Position numbers and translations under genes: made by a program. From NCBI GenBank assembly GCA_013146195.2, contig CM028384.1, forward strand, positions 77,472,728 through 77,536,727: DNA of 64,000 nt, written 5' to 3'. Numbering within the stretch: the stretch's first letter is position 1; each line of letters opens with the position of its first letter. The notes below the pieces were generated by a model. That model searched no databases, was not told the origin of the DNA, and saw only the letters and a list, made by a program, of their open reading frames with translations. Below, piece by piece: positions 33,926 to 44,275 of this stretch. Source of the DNA: Codonopsis lanceolata (lineage: Eukaryota; Streptophyta; Magnoliopsida; Asterales; Campanulaceae).

Positions 33926-34312
33926 ATGTCTGATCGTAAGAAAAATGAAGGAGCTAGAAAGAGGGCTATAAACACTACTAATGGCCATAATATGCTGAGG
34001 AAACAGGGGAAGGCAGCTGCCTCACCCTCCCTCCGTATCACCAGAAAAGCCCGCTCCAATCTGAAGGTGTATTCTTACAAACTCCTTTTTCTAAAAATAC
34101 AGCGTGCCACTACCTTTAGATATTTGATAAAGTTTTATTTTTTGTGTATGTTTGAGTCCGCATGTGTGATATTTTGCATCATATAAAAATTATATTGCAT
34201 TATATAATAGATGTTTGTACAGGTTTCTTTTGAAAAAAAAAAGAGAGAAAAGAGAGACTAATAATTGCAGGCATCCAAAGCTAATGTGCTCGGGATGACT
34301 GGCTCCTATTAA
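33926..34312 (+). CDS. two-exon small basic protein candidate (60 aa)
   Basis: Exon 1 33926-34066 (M-S-D-R-K-K-N-E-G-A-R-K-R..., 47 codons, rich in Lys/Arg) ends AAG|GTGTAT. Exon 2 34271-34312 follows TTGCAG| and adds A-S-K-A-N-V-L-G-M-T-G-S-Y and a TAA. The phase is 0, the intron is 204 bp and AT-rich, and a CTAAT branch-point-like site lies 12-16 bases before the acceptor, although the tract before it is purine-rich. The 3' end overlaps the last exon of the PMD gene on the other strand. I recognise no domain. Basic composition suggests nucleic-acid binding or nuclear location, which is inference only. Confidence 0.35.
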
Positions 34313-36174
34313 GGCCACCACCCATGACCCAGGGACCCGCTGTGCCACCAGCTCTATACACCCGACCTTTGCCCCGGACGTGGCTCGACCAGACATCCGT
34401 GTCATCATCATCACCATCTTGACGTCTGGTCTGCCGCACTGTGCTGCTTCCCCTACAGGAAAACTCATCAGCAAGCTTCTGATAAAGCTTGCTAATACTG
34501 AAGAAGCCTCGAAGCAGCCTCTTGTAAGTAGACACGACACGTTCACCTAAAGAAAAAAGTGAGACAACAAAAAAGAATATATTAGTCTCCAAAATATATA
34601 TATAATAAACATGCATAAAAAAATGTTGAAAAAAATAAATGATATATACATGTGCATGATATAAAAAAAAAGGAATATGAATATGAGGGTAAATGTGTCT
34701 ACCGAATAGGCCTGCTCCGGGACCCGACGTTCCTCAGGGATCTCGACATCTGGGAGAACCTCCTCTACCATATGACCGCCCCACTGATACTGGATGGTAG
34801 AGAAGACATCATCAGGCTCAGTGAACTCCAGGTTCTCGTCGAGAGATGAAGTAGAAGGCCCTGGTCTAGTAGAGGAATCAGAATGCCGTTTGGGCGCGGC
34901 AGGAACAGGGAAAGGATGATGCAGCACTATCCTCAAGAAATCCTCATACGCCATAATCAGAAAATCTGTCGCTGGCATGAGGTATTTCAACAGGTACTGA
35001 TACCTGTTCCGCAGCTGATCGGGCTCTATCACCCAGAAAGGAGACCGAGGAGGCACCACTAGAGGTACTAAGATCGACTGGTGCTGGCAATTAACCCGCT
35101 CGCCCATGTATAACGAATTCACCATAATGGATACCATCAGTATCCGGCAACGGCTAAATCCCAAAGCAACAGCATAATGCCCCTTCTGGCCCTCCGAGGG
35201 AAGGAAGTGCACTGTACCAGGACTGGAGCTAGTAATCCGCTCTTGCACCCGTTCCTTCCTTTTACAACCACCGTCCTGGGTTGGATGAACCATGTTCTCA
35301 TCAATATACTGGCACAGATACGCCAGCTGGTGGACACGATGAAGGAGAGGACCCGACGTGAAATGGAAAAATGAAAAGGCCCAGACTTGCAAAGAAAAAT
35401 AGAAAAAAATGTTATTAGCGATAATAAGAAGAAAAAAAAAGAAAGAAATGTATGCTGCAAAAAAAACATATATAAAAAAAAGAAAGAAAAACAGCAAAAG
35501 CAGCAAAAGGCATATACCTCCCACGCCGGGGCAAATCCATTCAGGGTCAGCGAGTCATTCCGGCAAGCCCTGTCCATGGAAGCATATAATTCGGCCAGGC
35601 CCGCCTGTCCCCAGTCATAAGAAGGGATCCGCCCGAAATCAGCCAAGCAAGCCAGGACGGAAACCTGCAGGGTGGTAGAAGAGTTGGCAAAGAGCGACGT
35701 GCCAAGAAATAAAAATAAGAACACTCTAGCCACTCGAGTCACAGCAGCCATGTCATTTGCCGGTACCCGCCTAGCGTTGCAGATAAGCCAGCTTCGCATG
35801 CTGCCGATAAAGATCTCGTCCGTCGATTTGAATTCCGGCTCGAAGCCCAGGAGGTCCTCCACCTCCTCTGGACGCCGACGGAGAGTATAATTCGGGGCCA
35901 GAGTCTCCCCGATACTCGTAGGGAGGCCAATAATGGCAGCGAAGTCACAAGGGGTCATGGTTGCCTCTCCCCAGCTAAAGTAAAAGGTGTGGGTGGTGTC
36001 CCACCAGTAGTCCCGCAGCGCATCAAAGATCGACAGGTAACTTGTGAAGGGACGGAAAGCATGGAGAAAAGCGTTAAAACCAGAACCCTCCACCAGGACT
36101 TGTGTCGCCTCGGGCAACATATGGTAAATATCCATCACGTTGGTACATGAAGTCCGGACTCTCTTGAACGACAT
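34281..36174 (-). CDS. plant mobile domain (PMD, MAIN-like) protein, three exons
   Basis: Exon 1 36174-35518 encodes the aminotransferase-like plant mobile domain: F-R-P-F-T-S-Y-L-S-I-F-D-A-L-R-D-Y-W-W-D, T-H-T-F-Y-F-S-W-G-E-A-T-M-T-P, D-F-A-A-I-I-G-L-P. Exon 2 35385-34703 continues (V-P-P-R-S-P-F-W-V, then a Ser/Pro and acidic tail). Exon 3 34544-34281 ends in an Arg/Gly-rich tail and TAG. PMD proteins of the MAIN/MAIL1 family act in silencing and genome stability, and PMDs also occur inside transposons. Oddity: the GT-AG borders (GAG|GTATATG, GCAAG|TC; TCG|GTAGAC, TTTAG|GT) each leave the next exon one base out of the frame that looks protein-like. So it may be a pseudogene, or carry base errors. 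An acceptor-like TTTTTCAG at 36181 suggests a further 5' exon. Confidence 0.7.
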
Positions 36175-36183
36175 GCGAAACTG

Positions 36184-36441
36184 AAAAAGAAAAAAAAGGG
36201 GAAAAGGTAAGTCCACTATCTTTATTTTCCTCGTAATTTTTTTTTGATAAACAATAATAATGAATAAGTAAAAATAAATAATAAACATGTTGCATGCATT
36301 GTATTTCATGAATTATAAAATTGCAGCATGCTAATTTCCTGTGATATATAAAAAAAACATCATTTTAAATCTAAATAAACACTTACCATTCATGAAAAAA
36401 AAGAGAAGGAAAAATCATTGTAAATATAAATAAACATTTCT
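36184..36441. other. AT-rich upstream region of PMD gene
   Basis: T-rich on the minus strand just before exon 1 (36181-36250), consistent with an upstream intron. Nothing else seen. Confidence 0.4.
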
Positions 36442-36445
36442 TTTA

Positions 36446-36532
<87 letters not shown>
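36442..36532. repeat. (AAT)n and (AT)n microsatellite, left of Pack-MULE
   Basis: About 14 AAT units, then more than 20 AT units directly abutting the inverted terminal repeat at 36533. Confidence 0.95.
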
Positions 36533-36536
<4 letters not shown>

Positions 36537-36656
36537 TAATATCACTTTTGGTACCCTAACTTTACACACTTTTTACTTTTGATACCCTTTGTACCTAGTC
36601 AATCAAAATTCATCCTAAAGGTTTGTAAGTTTCTTCAATTTTCGTACTTTCCGTTA
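36533..36656 (+). repeat. Pack-MULE terminal inverted repeat, left
   Basis: 124 bp, about 96% identical to the reverse complement of 37918-38041 by eye. Confidence 0.9.
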
Positions 36657-36706
36657 CATTGCTGTTAAAGGCAAACGGAGGACCTGTTGTTGTAGGTTTG
36701 AAAGGG

Positions 36707-37476
36707 TTACCCCACCCTACGCATAAATAACATATATTCATACTCGTAACCAAACACCCATTCCGTCGTTGTCATTAGCACCAAATACTCGCAGCCGTTT
36801 AGCAACAACAGTCCAACAATCCCCATCGGAATTTGCACGTAACCAACCGACATCTCACAACATTGCCCTAAAATCAACTCATCATTGAATCCGTCCAACG
36901 GTAAACCAAGCAACAACCTCCCAATTGACCTCTGCAAAGCCTCCCAGTGAATTACAGCCGCCCAGTGGCAGTCCTCGGGCATCGATTCGAGCGAGTACGA
37001 CAGATTGAATCGGAAACAATAGATTTCACGATTTCCTCGTCAGATGCCGACGACATCACCGTTAACAGCTGATGCTGCTAATCCATGATATTTGAGCAAT
37101 TTTAGGAAAAGGTAGTTTTAGAGTTACCAGCGCCGTCAACGTCCACGTCCGTGTCAATGTCCCGGGGATCGTGAGAGGCACGTGCGATGAAATATTGGAC
37201 GAAATCGATGCCAACGAGCTTGGAGAGGACAACGGTGTGGAGAGGGGTGGAGGAGTGGATCTTGTCGTGCCACTGGTGGAGGAGGTAGTAGGCGACGGAG
37301 AAGAAGAAAGTGAAGAAAATGTTGTTTGCTAAGTATAGACGAAGGGGGAGAACATCAGATGCTTTCGGAATTGGTGACATGAAGCGATTATTATCGGTAA
37401 CGGTGGTTGTGGACAACGATCTGTTTTTTTTTGTGGTTGTGGTTGGGGTTGAGGGGATGAGGTCGCCGACGGACAT
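36707..37476 (-). pseudogene. captured 3-hydroxy-3-methylglutaryl-CoA reductase fragment
   Basis: On the minus strand 37476-37102 reads the N-terminal part of plant HMGR: P-K-A-S-D-V-L-P-L-R-L-Y-L-A-N, F-F-S-V-A-Y-Y-L-L (first membrane segment), S-T-P-L-H, then after an internal deletion G-I-D-F-V-Q-Y-F-I-A-R-A-S-H-D (end of the second membrane segment and lumenal motif). 36982-36707 gives the start of the catalytic domain: E-A-L-Q-R, G-L-P-L-D-G-F, I-L-G-Q-C-C-E-M, V-G-Y-V-Q-I-P, then T-T-T-E. It stops there, near the left terminal repeat. The intact enzyme makes mevalonate at the ER; this copy lacks most of the catalytic domain and is frameshifted. Confidence 0.88.
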
Positions 37477-37845
37477 CCATGTAGGAATTTGCAGGGGAAG
37501 GCAGGAGGGAAATAATAGAGATAGAGAAGGATGGGGAGGAGAGAGAATAAAAATTGCTTGGGGGCAGAGGAGCAGTGCTTTCGGGAAAATAGGAGGGTAT
37601 GGGAGTAGTTGGTGAGGACTAGGAAGGCAGGATGTGTTGGACGGTAACTATGGTAGTGGACGACGACCCGTTTTGTTTGGTGGTCGTGGTTGGGGTGAAG
37701 GGGAGGTCGCCGACGGGAGGGAAATAATAAAGATAGAGAGGGGGAGGAGAGAGAAGAAAAATTTCTTGGGGGTGGAAGAGCAGTGGTTTTCGGGAAAATG
37801 GGAGGATATGGTGAGGATTGGGAAGGAGGATGTGCTGACATAAGG
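37385..37845 (-). repeat. tandem duplication within captured HMGR 5' region
   Basis: About 37385-37640 and 37641-37845 are similar: both contain GGTAACNNTGGTAGTGGAC-like starts, AGGTCGCCGACGG, GGGAAATAATA, AGATAGAGA, GCAGTG and TTCGGGAAAAT in the same order. The unit covers the HMGR start codon and 5' UTR side. Confidence 0.75.
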
Positions 37846-37917
37846 TATACCGGATAAATCAGTTAAAAATTTTCCAACCTACAACAGCAGGTAAATCGTT
37901 AGTTTTTGATGGAAAAT

Positions 37918-38041
37918 TAACGGAAAGTACGAAAATTGATGAAACTTACAAACTTTTAGGATGAACTTTGATTGACTAGGTACAAAGGGTATCAAAAGTA
38001 AAAAATGGGTAAAGTTAGGGTACCAAAAGTGATATTAACCC
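37918..38041 (-). repeat. Pack-MULE terminal inverted repeat, right
   Basis: Mirror of 36533-36656. Ends ...GATATTAACCC next to an AT/GT array. Confidence 0.9.

Positions 38042-38092
<51 letters not shown>
38042..38092. repeat. (AT)n(GT)n microsatellite, right of Pack-MULE
   Basis: Six or seven AT units, then about 18 GT units, abutting the right inverted repeat. Confidence 0.95.
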
Positions 38093-38094
<2 letters not shown>

Positions 38095-39593
38095 AAACAT
38101 TTAGTTTCCTTCATAAGAAAAATAATAATACAAAAAAAAATGAAAAAAACAAAAAATGTGTATTTTGAAAGTATATGTTGTACTATTTTACATCCTTTTA
38201 ATAAATAAAAATGCATTTTTGTCCATTTAAAAATGTATTCTAGCCATAAAAAAAATGAATGAAAAATAATAATAAATAATAATAAAAATAAAAAAGATTA
38301 TATGTATTATTTTACATCTAAATGATTACTTTTTGCATCCTAGGCATCATAAAAATGCATTTTGCATCTTCAAAATATGTACTGCATTTTTGCATTTTTG
38401 CATTTTCATATGCATGATAGAATGAAGGAATGTCCATGCATCATGTTAGTAAGCATCCGATAATTTTTTTGCATCACATTTTCATCAAATAAAGTAGTAC
38501 GTGCATCCATCATTTGCATTTGTTGTCCAATAAGCTGCATTAGGGGTACGCTAAAAAGAAAATAAAATGCCACCAATCATGAAAATAAATATCCCTATGC
38601 CATTTGCTCTGTCCCTGTAGCATGAGCATGCATGAAAAATAAATTTTAGGGCATAAAATGTATCTGTTTTGTCCCGTATTTATCCGAAAATGTGTTCAGA
38701 AAAATGTGAATTGTATTCCGAAAAGTCCGTTTCATGAACATATAGCATGCAAAAATGTTTTTAGCTTAGAACATGCATCATATAGCTCCAATTACATTTA
38801 TAATATAAATCATGCATAGTATGGTCAAATAGTGACCATTAGTTCAATCATGCATCGCAAGAATAAATTACATAAATTTCATGCATCATTTAGACATAAA
38901 TAGGACATGCATAAACATTATTAATAAAGTCAGGAGTGCTCCAAAAGTGCCAAACAATGCTAAAATCTAGCAGATCTGAAGTATATCCAGGAAAATCTAA
39001 AAAAAAGGAAGAAACTTACAGAAGTAGGTGGAAGATTGGACACATGAGTGTCCCGATCGTGAAGAATGTTGCCCCAGTCGTCCGTGGAGTACAGATATTT
39101 GAGTTTATTTCGGACCAAAGGAGGAAACTTTTTCCTCCTTTCGCCAGATTATTGGGGCATAGATGCTTTCCCCTTCCTGGATCGTGAAGAAGATGCCATT
39201 TGCCAGATAAAACACTCGACTTGGCAAAAGAAAAATGAGAAAAGGAGCGAAAATGAGAAGAAATTGAAAGCGAACAGCAATAGCGTCGGATCTGCGCAAT
39301 TGAAGGAAGAAAGAAAGAGGAAGAAAGGAGCAGTAGCTCCCTTTCCCACCTTCCCGTCAATAATAAGAGGAGGAAAAAGGAATTTTTCCTTTTCCTCCCT
39401 CCGAAGTTTGAAGTTGCGACACTTAAGTCCCCAAGTTCCAAAAATCCCAAAATGACCCCTAAGCTTAACGAAGAGTTAACAAAAGTAATTTTGTTAACCA
39501 AATTTGACGGTCATCCATCCGAGGGCAAAAGAAAAAGTAATATCCCCAGCAGATCAGCCGCGAAATAAGCAGAAAAGCCAAAAAATTCAGGCG
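38093..39593. other. AT-rich region without recognised gene
   Basis: 38093-38900 is rich in TGCAT/ATGCA words and A-runs. 39010-39500 has open frames on both strands with no convincing homology and strong purine/pyrimidine bias. No repeat borders found. Confidence 0.4.
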
Positions 39594-40095
39594 GCAAAAG
39601 AAATAAGAAAAAAATAAAGAAATAAAGAAAAAATTTTTAAAAAAAGAAGAAATAAGAAATAAAAAGAAATAAAAAAGAAGAAATAAAAAAGGAAAGAGAA
39701 AAGAAAGAAAAAAAGAAAAAAAAGAGGGTAAAAGAAAATAAAAAAATGATGAAAAAAAAAGAGAAAAGAAGAAAAAGAGAAAAAAGAAAGAGAAGTCCCT
39801 AGCTTGAAGAAGCGAAAGTGGCAGAAATGTCAAAATCAGCTGAACCCGTAGTAGCCACCCAGGCACAGAAAAGGTAAGAAAGGTAATATATTCTCATCCT
39901 AACTTCAAATAAATAAAAGAGAAATCTTTTTCAAGTTTTGCTTTCAAAAAAAAAAGAAAAAACAAAAAAAAGTGTAATATCAAAAAACACAAAAAAAAGA
40001 GGAATATCGGAAAACAAAAAAAAAAGGAATATCAAAAAACACAAAAAAAGAGGAATATTTAAAAAACACAAAAAAAGAAGAATATTGAAGAAAAA

Positions 40096-40127
<32 letters not shown>

Positions 40128-40140
40128 AGAAAAGAAGGGA
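39594..40140 (+). repeat. purine-rich low-complexity tracts
   Basis: 39594-39800 and 39938-40140 are almost only A and G on the plus strand (AAGAAATAAGAAAA-type words), with a (GA)n run at 40099-40126. They lie upstream of the Tat-like LTR and partly recur at 58270-58390. Confidence 0.9.
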
Positions 40141-40843
40141 AAAAGGACAATCTTTTTTGCCATATTTGGCGACAGATTTTATCGGTCTTATACAGTTTTC
40201 GACAAACTTGGAGAAAAATCTTTTTGCCGTGCTCGGCGACAGATTTTGATCGATCGAGTGCAGTTTTCGGGAAATTTGAAAATTTTCTTATTGTGTTTGG
40301 CGACAAGGTATTGACCGGTCGAGCACAATTTTTGAAAATTTCTCTTAACATATTTCGATAACAGGTTTTGCCCAGTTGGAATATGGTTTCCGAAAAGCTT
40401 TAAAATCTTCATACCGTATTTAACAACCGTTTTCGACCGTTTGAATACGGCTTTTTCGAAAAACATGAAAATCTTTTTCCTGTTGTGTTCTTGGTCGGGT
40501 TTTTGACCCGAAGGACATAACATCCTTATTGGTTGTAGTTTAGGTTTTGGCATGAACTACGTTTGGTCTGATTTTCCTTTATTAAGGAATACATAAGCAA
40601 CCTACATTAGTAGGTCCGACCATCAGAGCACTTAATTTGCATATCTGCTTAAAAACTGTGATAACCTGTTATAACCGACTAAACATGTCTAGGTTATGGA
40701 GTTTGGTTAGCATGATAAACTGTTACCTGTTGTATTTCTCTCCTATTTTAATTAAACGAAATTGGAGAGTCTATTGCTTATTAACAATGTTCGTCTACTC
40801 AGTAAGCCTCGGGTTACCCGTAGACTCCATCGTTGAAGGGCTC
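40141..40843 (+). other. Tat-like element 3' non-coding tail, repeated phrases
   Basis: Contains five or so loose repeats of a phrase around GGCGACAGATTTT and CGGTCGAGNNCAATTTTTG, spaced about 70-80 bp (40167, 40230, 40303, 40360, 40430), then unique DNA to the LTR. Confidence 0.55.
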
Positions 40844-42089
40844 TGTAGACACCCCAATTTCGTACCCCTGATATGTGACTCTGACATGTGATATCAAGAA
40901 CTGCTTAAACTTAACAAATGTCAAGTTACATGAGTCAAAAATACGAAAGGAAAGTAAGATGCGCGAAACAGTAAAATGCGAGGGGTGAAAGTGCCAATTT
41001 TGGAACTTGAATAGTCACCTAGCGCGGCCAAAAAGCATCTTTGGCGTCGCGCCAAGCCAAGGGTGGTTCCGCGCCCAACAAACTACAGTAGCACTCCCAG
41101 TTAACGCAGTGTACAAATTTTGATAAACGGTGTACAAGATCTTTGAACACGCTGAAGGGATTTTTAATCCCGGATGTGTCCTCTTGCCCACCTATAAATA
41201 AAGGTGCTGGGCTCACTTCTGAAGATGGAGAAATCCTCGCAAAGAAACGCTGAAGATTTTCCTCCGCGTTCTTATAACGCTGATATAGTGAGAGAAGTGA
41301 GATAGGGAGTGTCTAGCCCACAAAGCTTCGAAACCCCGTCCAAACTCCGCCAAACCAAAAACCCACCGGTTAAAAGTGATCCCTAGCCCTTTAGTTAGGT
41401 ATCCACCTCATTTTCCCGGTCCAAAATCCATAAAGTAAGTTGTTACTCTGCCCGAGTAATAGGCCGAAAAACACTCAAAATAAGTCATTATTCCGCCCAA
41501 CCAAAAAGGCCAAAACAACCACAAATAAGCCGTCATTCTGCCCGAGTGAATGAGCCAAAACCATCCAAAATAAGTAGTCACTTTTCCCAAATCACAACAA
41601 CAACAACACAACAACAACAAAAAAAGACTCCCTCTCCCCAAAGGACAGAGCGAGCACACCGCGCTCTAAAAGGTAATAGCCTTTAAGGGCACTATTTTTT
41701 TATAAAGTCTTTCTTTAAATCCGGACCAATGTAGCAAATATAAGCCGTTGTGCTGCCCGGATTTAGTTAGAAAATATTATGTAAAAGAGCTGTTATAATG
41801 GCCAAATATTTTTAAATATATTTGTAATTATTGTAAAGAAATGGCTGCAAGTCCGTAAATAATGTAGCCACGGATGTATTTGCTTTTATTTTCCTGTCTT
41901 TAAATGCTTTATTTATTTGCTAAATAAATATAACAAAAAGCATACTTTAGCCAAAAACCATTTTTGAGACCGAAAGGGCGAGTTGGGTGCCTAGCACCTT
42001 CCCAACTCGTAACTTAGCCTCCGAACCTGTTTTCAATCTCTGGTTTTTCTTTTTTCTGGTTTTGCTTTATTTTTGCCTTAAAATAAAGA
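40844..42089 (+). repeat. Ty3/gypsy Tat/Ogre-like LTR, copy A
   Basis: Starts TGTAGACACCCCAATTTCG. TATA box TATAAATA at 41193-41200. It ends in the block GGTGCCTAGCACCTTCCC then AACTCGTAAC, followed by TGGCGAATCT, which resembles the tRNA-Arg primer site (TGGCGACTC) of Tat/Ogre elements. Boundaries are approximate. No pol of this element is in the window. Confidence 0.6.
41193..41200 (+). promoter_or_regulatory. TATA box of Tat-like LTR
   Basis: TATAAATA in CACCTATAAATAAAGG, about 350 bp into the LTR; conserved in copy B near 59390. Confidence 0.5.
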
Positions 42090-42119
42090 TGGCGAATCTA
42101 AAACATTTTGGATCCAGTG

Positions 42120-42575
42120 GGGCCTCGCAATACTTCTTTCTTGCACTTTTTCGTTTTCCCCTAAAAAAGGGAGAATGAGAATGAAAGGGTGATGTATTCA
42201 CATATCCTGGTATTCCCTAAACAAGGGATAACTTGATGCGAGAAACCCAAAGCTCCCATAGTGATCCGAAATAGGCCATAAGGCTATTTTTATAAAATCA
42301 ATAGTGGGGGCGCCGCAACATCCTTTTTTGCACTTTTCCGTTTTCCCCTAAGAAAGGGAAAATGGGAATGAAAGGGTGATGCATTTCCATATCCTGATAT
42401 CCCTTAAACAAGAGATAACTTGATGCGGGAAACCCAAAAGTTCCCATATTGGATAAAAAAATCCACTAAAGGCAACCGAGGCGCATTCCAACGCACTATC
42501 TTAGACAGCACTCCTCTCGCACTTTTAATTTCGTCTTCCCCTAAAAAAGGGAAGAAGAAATGAGAGCAGTGGTGT
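42120..42575 (+). repeat. leader repeats of Tat-like element, about 180-bp unit
   Basis: Two and a part copies: 42125-42310 and 42311-42470 share CTTGCACTTTTNCGTTTTCC, GAATGAAAGGGTGATG, ATATCCTG and ATAACTTGATGCG; 42505-42570 repeats the first part. Confidence 0.8.
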
Positions 42576-42679
42576 CCCGCATCCGCACGTACGCGCACCC
42601 TATCCAAGGGCGCGCGGGGCGCGGGCACCCGTGCCGGGAACCCACAGGTGGGTAGTTTATTTGGTGAAGGGTTATTTTT

Positions 42680-44107
42680 GTCTATCAATTAAATTCTAAG
42701 AAATAAGCTTGACTTTTATAGTAAGAAAGATTTTGTATGTTTGGTGATTACAGGTCTATGAGAGATTGATGGTGAAAAAGTTAAAAGAATACCAAGTTAA
42801 AAGAAGAAATTCAGATATCATGTTACCGAAGGGGAATTGGCTACTTAGAAAAACGGGCTGGACAAAAAAAATATTGTCACGTGCAAAGGGAAACTTTAAA
42901 GCTGAATATTGTTACTTGGGGGCATATAAGACATCTGACATTTGAAGTCTTTTCTTTAATTCCTTTTGTTGAAAATTTTAGGAAAGTCATGTTGTGGATT
43001 TTTTCAACAACTACATAGGAGTGAGGTTAGGAGTGGAGATCACGACTTCTATAAAGAAGGAAAGATTTGGAAAGCAAGGAAGGCTTAGCTATATAAGGAG
43101 AAGTTGGTTTTAGAAGTTAGCATCCAATCACAGACAACACGCCTAATACACATAATCAGACACACACATATACAATTGAAGATTTTGGTAGCAGCTTGCT
43201 CGTTTTTTTCCATCACACTGCTGGGTTTATTTTCGTTTTGAATTCATTTTGTAAGTAATTTTAATTATGTGTAGTGGCTAGTTTTATTTCATCGAGTTAA
43301 TGAACAAAGTAATTCTTCACAAGTTCCTACTATGAGATCTAATTGTTTTTCAATCTAAATTGGGTTCAAGTATTTATTCATTCTCTGTTTGTTTGTTGCA
43401 AAAGAAATTGTGACTTAGGATTATTATGTTTAGTTAATGTCTGTTGTCAAAACCTTAATTAACATAATAGTTCATTGCTGGTTATAACTGTTGATCCGTA
43501 ATTATCATCAGGTTCTAACAAAGTAGCAAGTGACGCAACGTTTAGGCATCACAAGCATATTCGGTTCTTATTGTGGGAATGCGTAATCTAAATTAAATAA
43601 TATTGCTTTCATATGCATTATTTAGAATCGGGTCTCTCTCTCTTAATGCTTTCAAAACATTAAATCCTACGAGCGTTTTGGGGGTTGCCTTTTGATTAGA
43701 GAAATAGTTAATGAGCTTCTCTTAACTATCGAGACAATCAGGAGAGGTTAGATGTTTGACTGTTGTTGACAACTATAACCGGTTTATTTGAGGCTCATTG
43801 AATCATTTTTGTCTCTATGATCGGTAATAACTTTGGAGATTACATTAAGTTCATTGACTTGATTTTTCTCTTATTGAATTCAAACATCATTTTCTGTTTT
43901 GTTTACACTTAGACATTTAACTAAAGCTTTTAGTTAATTCATTTTTTGTTAATTAGTTTTGATTAAAACCCTCAATCTTATTTTTAAGTGCTTTGATAAA
44001 ATTCTTTTAAGAGATAAATTCGACGTTCCTTGTGGATACTATCTCTACTGTCCTATACTCATTAGTTGAAAAAGAAAAAATATTTTTTACGATTTCACAC
44101 TCGTCAA
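42680..44107 (+). repeat. putative LTR with TATA box and intron-like leader
   Basis: Has TATATAAG at 43090-43097, a splice-donor-like TTTTGTAAGTAA at 43250 and an end block AATTCGACGTTCCTTGTGGATAC then CACACTCGTCA at 44107, typical of the 3' end of several plant LTRs. The start is not defined, and a plain host promoter is an alternative. Confidence 0.4.
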
Positions 44108-44275
44108 CCCACAATATATATTTTTAATCGGTGTGCCCTAGTCAAACATTACCATTATTTAGGAACGAATGAAATACTTCTTCTTTTTTAATTTTCATAG
44201 CTGTCCAATATGTACATCTATCTATAGTGAATGAACTATATAATTAAAGAGAATCCATTAAAATCAAAATCAAAA
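44108..44275. other. AT-rich, nothing recognised
   Basis: Short AT-rich interval between the putative LTR end and the ORF remnant. Confidence 0.4.

Larger units (their letters stand above)
36533..38041. mobile_element. Pack-MULE-like element carrying HMGR fragment
   Basis: 1509 bp with 124-bp terminal inverted repeats (36533-36656 and 37918-38041) that start GGGTTAATATCACTTTTGG and differ at about five positions. Similarity continues inward (ACCTGTTGTTGTAGG near 36686; the right counterpart near 37880). No transposase. The interior is a rearranged 5' piece of an HMG-CoA reductase gene. Long near-identical ends plus captured host coding DNA fit a non-autonomous Mutator-like element. The target duplication cannot be read because the insertion is in an AT array. 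Confidence 0.82.

Noticed and set aside
37329..37841. 170-residue Ser/Pro-rich minus-strand ORF
   Set aside because: It is an out-of-frame reading of the duplicated HMGR start region, not a separate gene.
36533..38041. A functional HMGR gene
   Set aside because: Only the 5' part is present, it is frameshifted and internally duplicated, most catalytic residues are absent, and it is enclosed by transposon inverted repeats.
39016..39501. 161-residue minus-strand ORF
   Set aside because: Strong purine bias keeps several frames open on both strands. No domain or codon pattern supports it.
39465..40351. Phe/Ser/Leu-rich minus-strand ORFs over A/G tracts
   Set aside because: Products of low-complexity purine-rich DNA.
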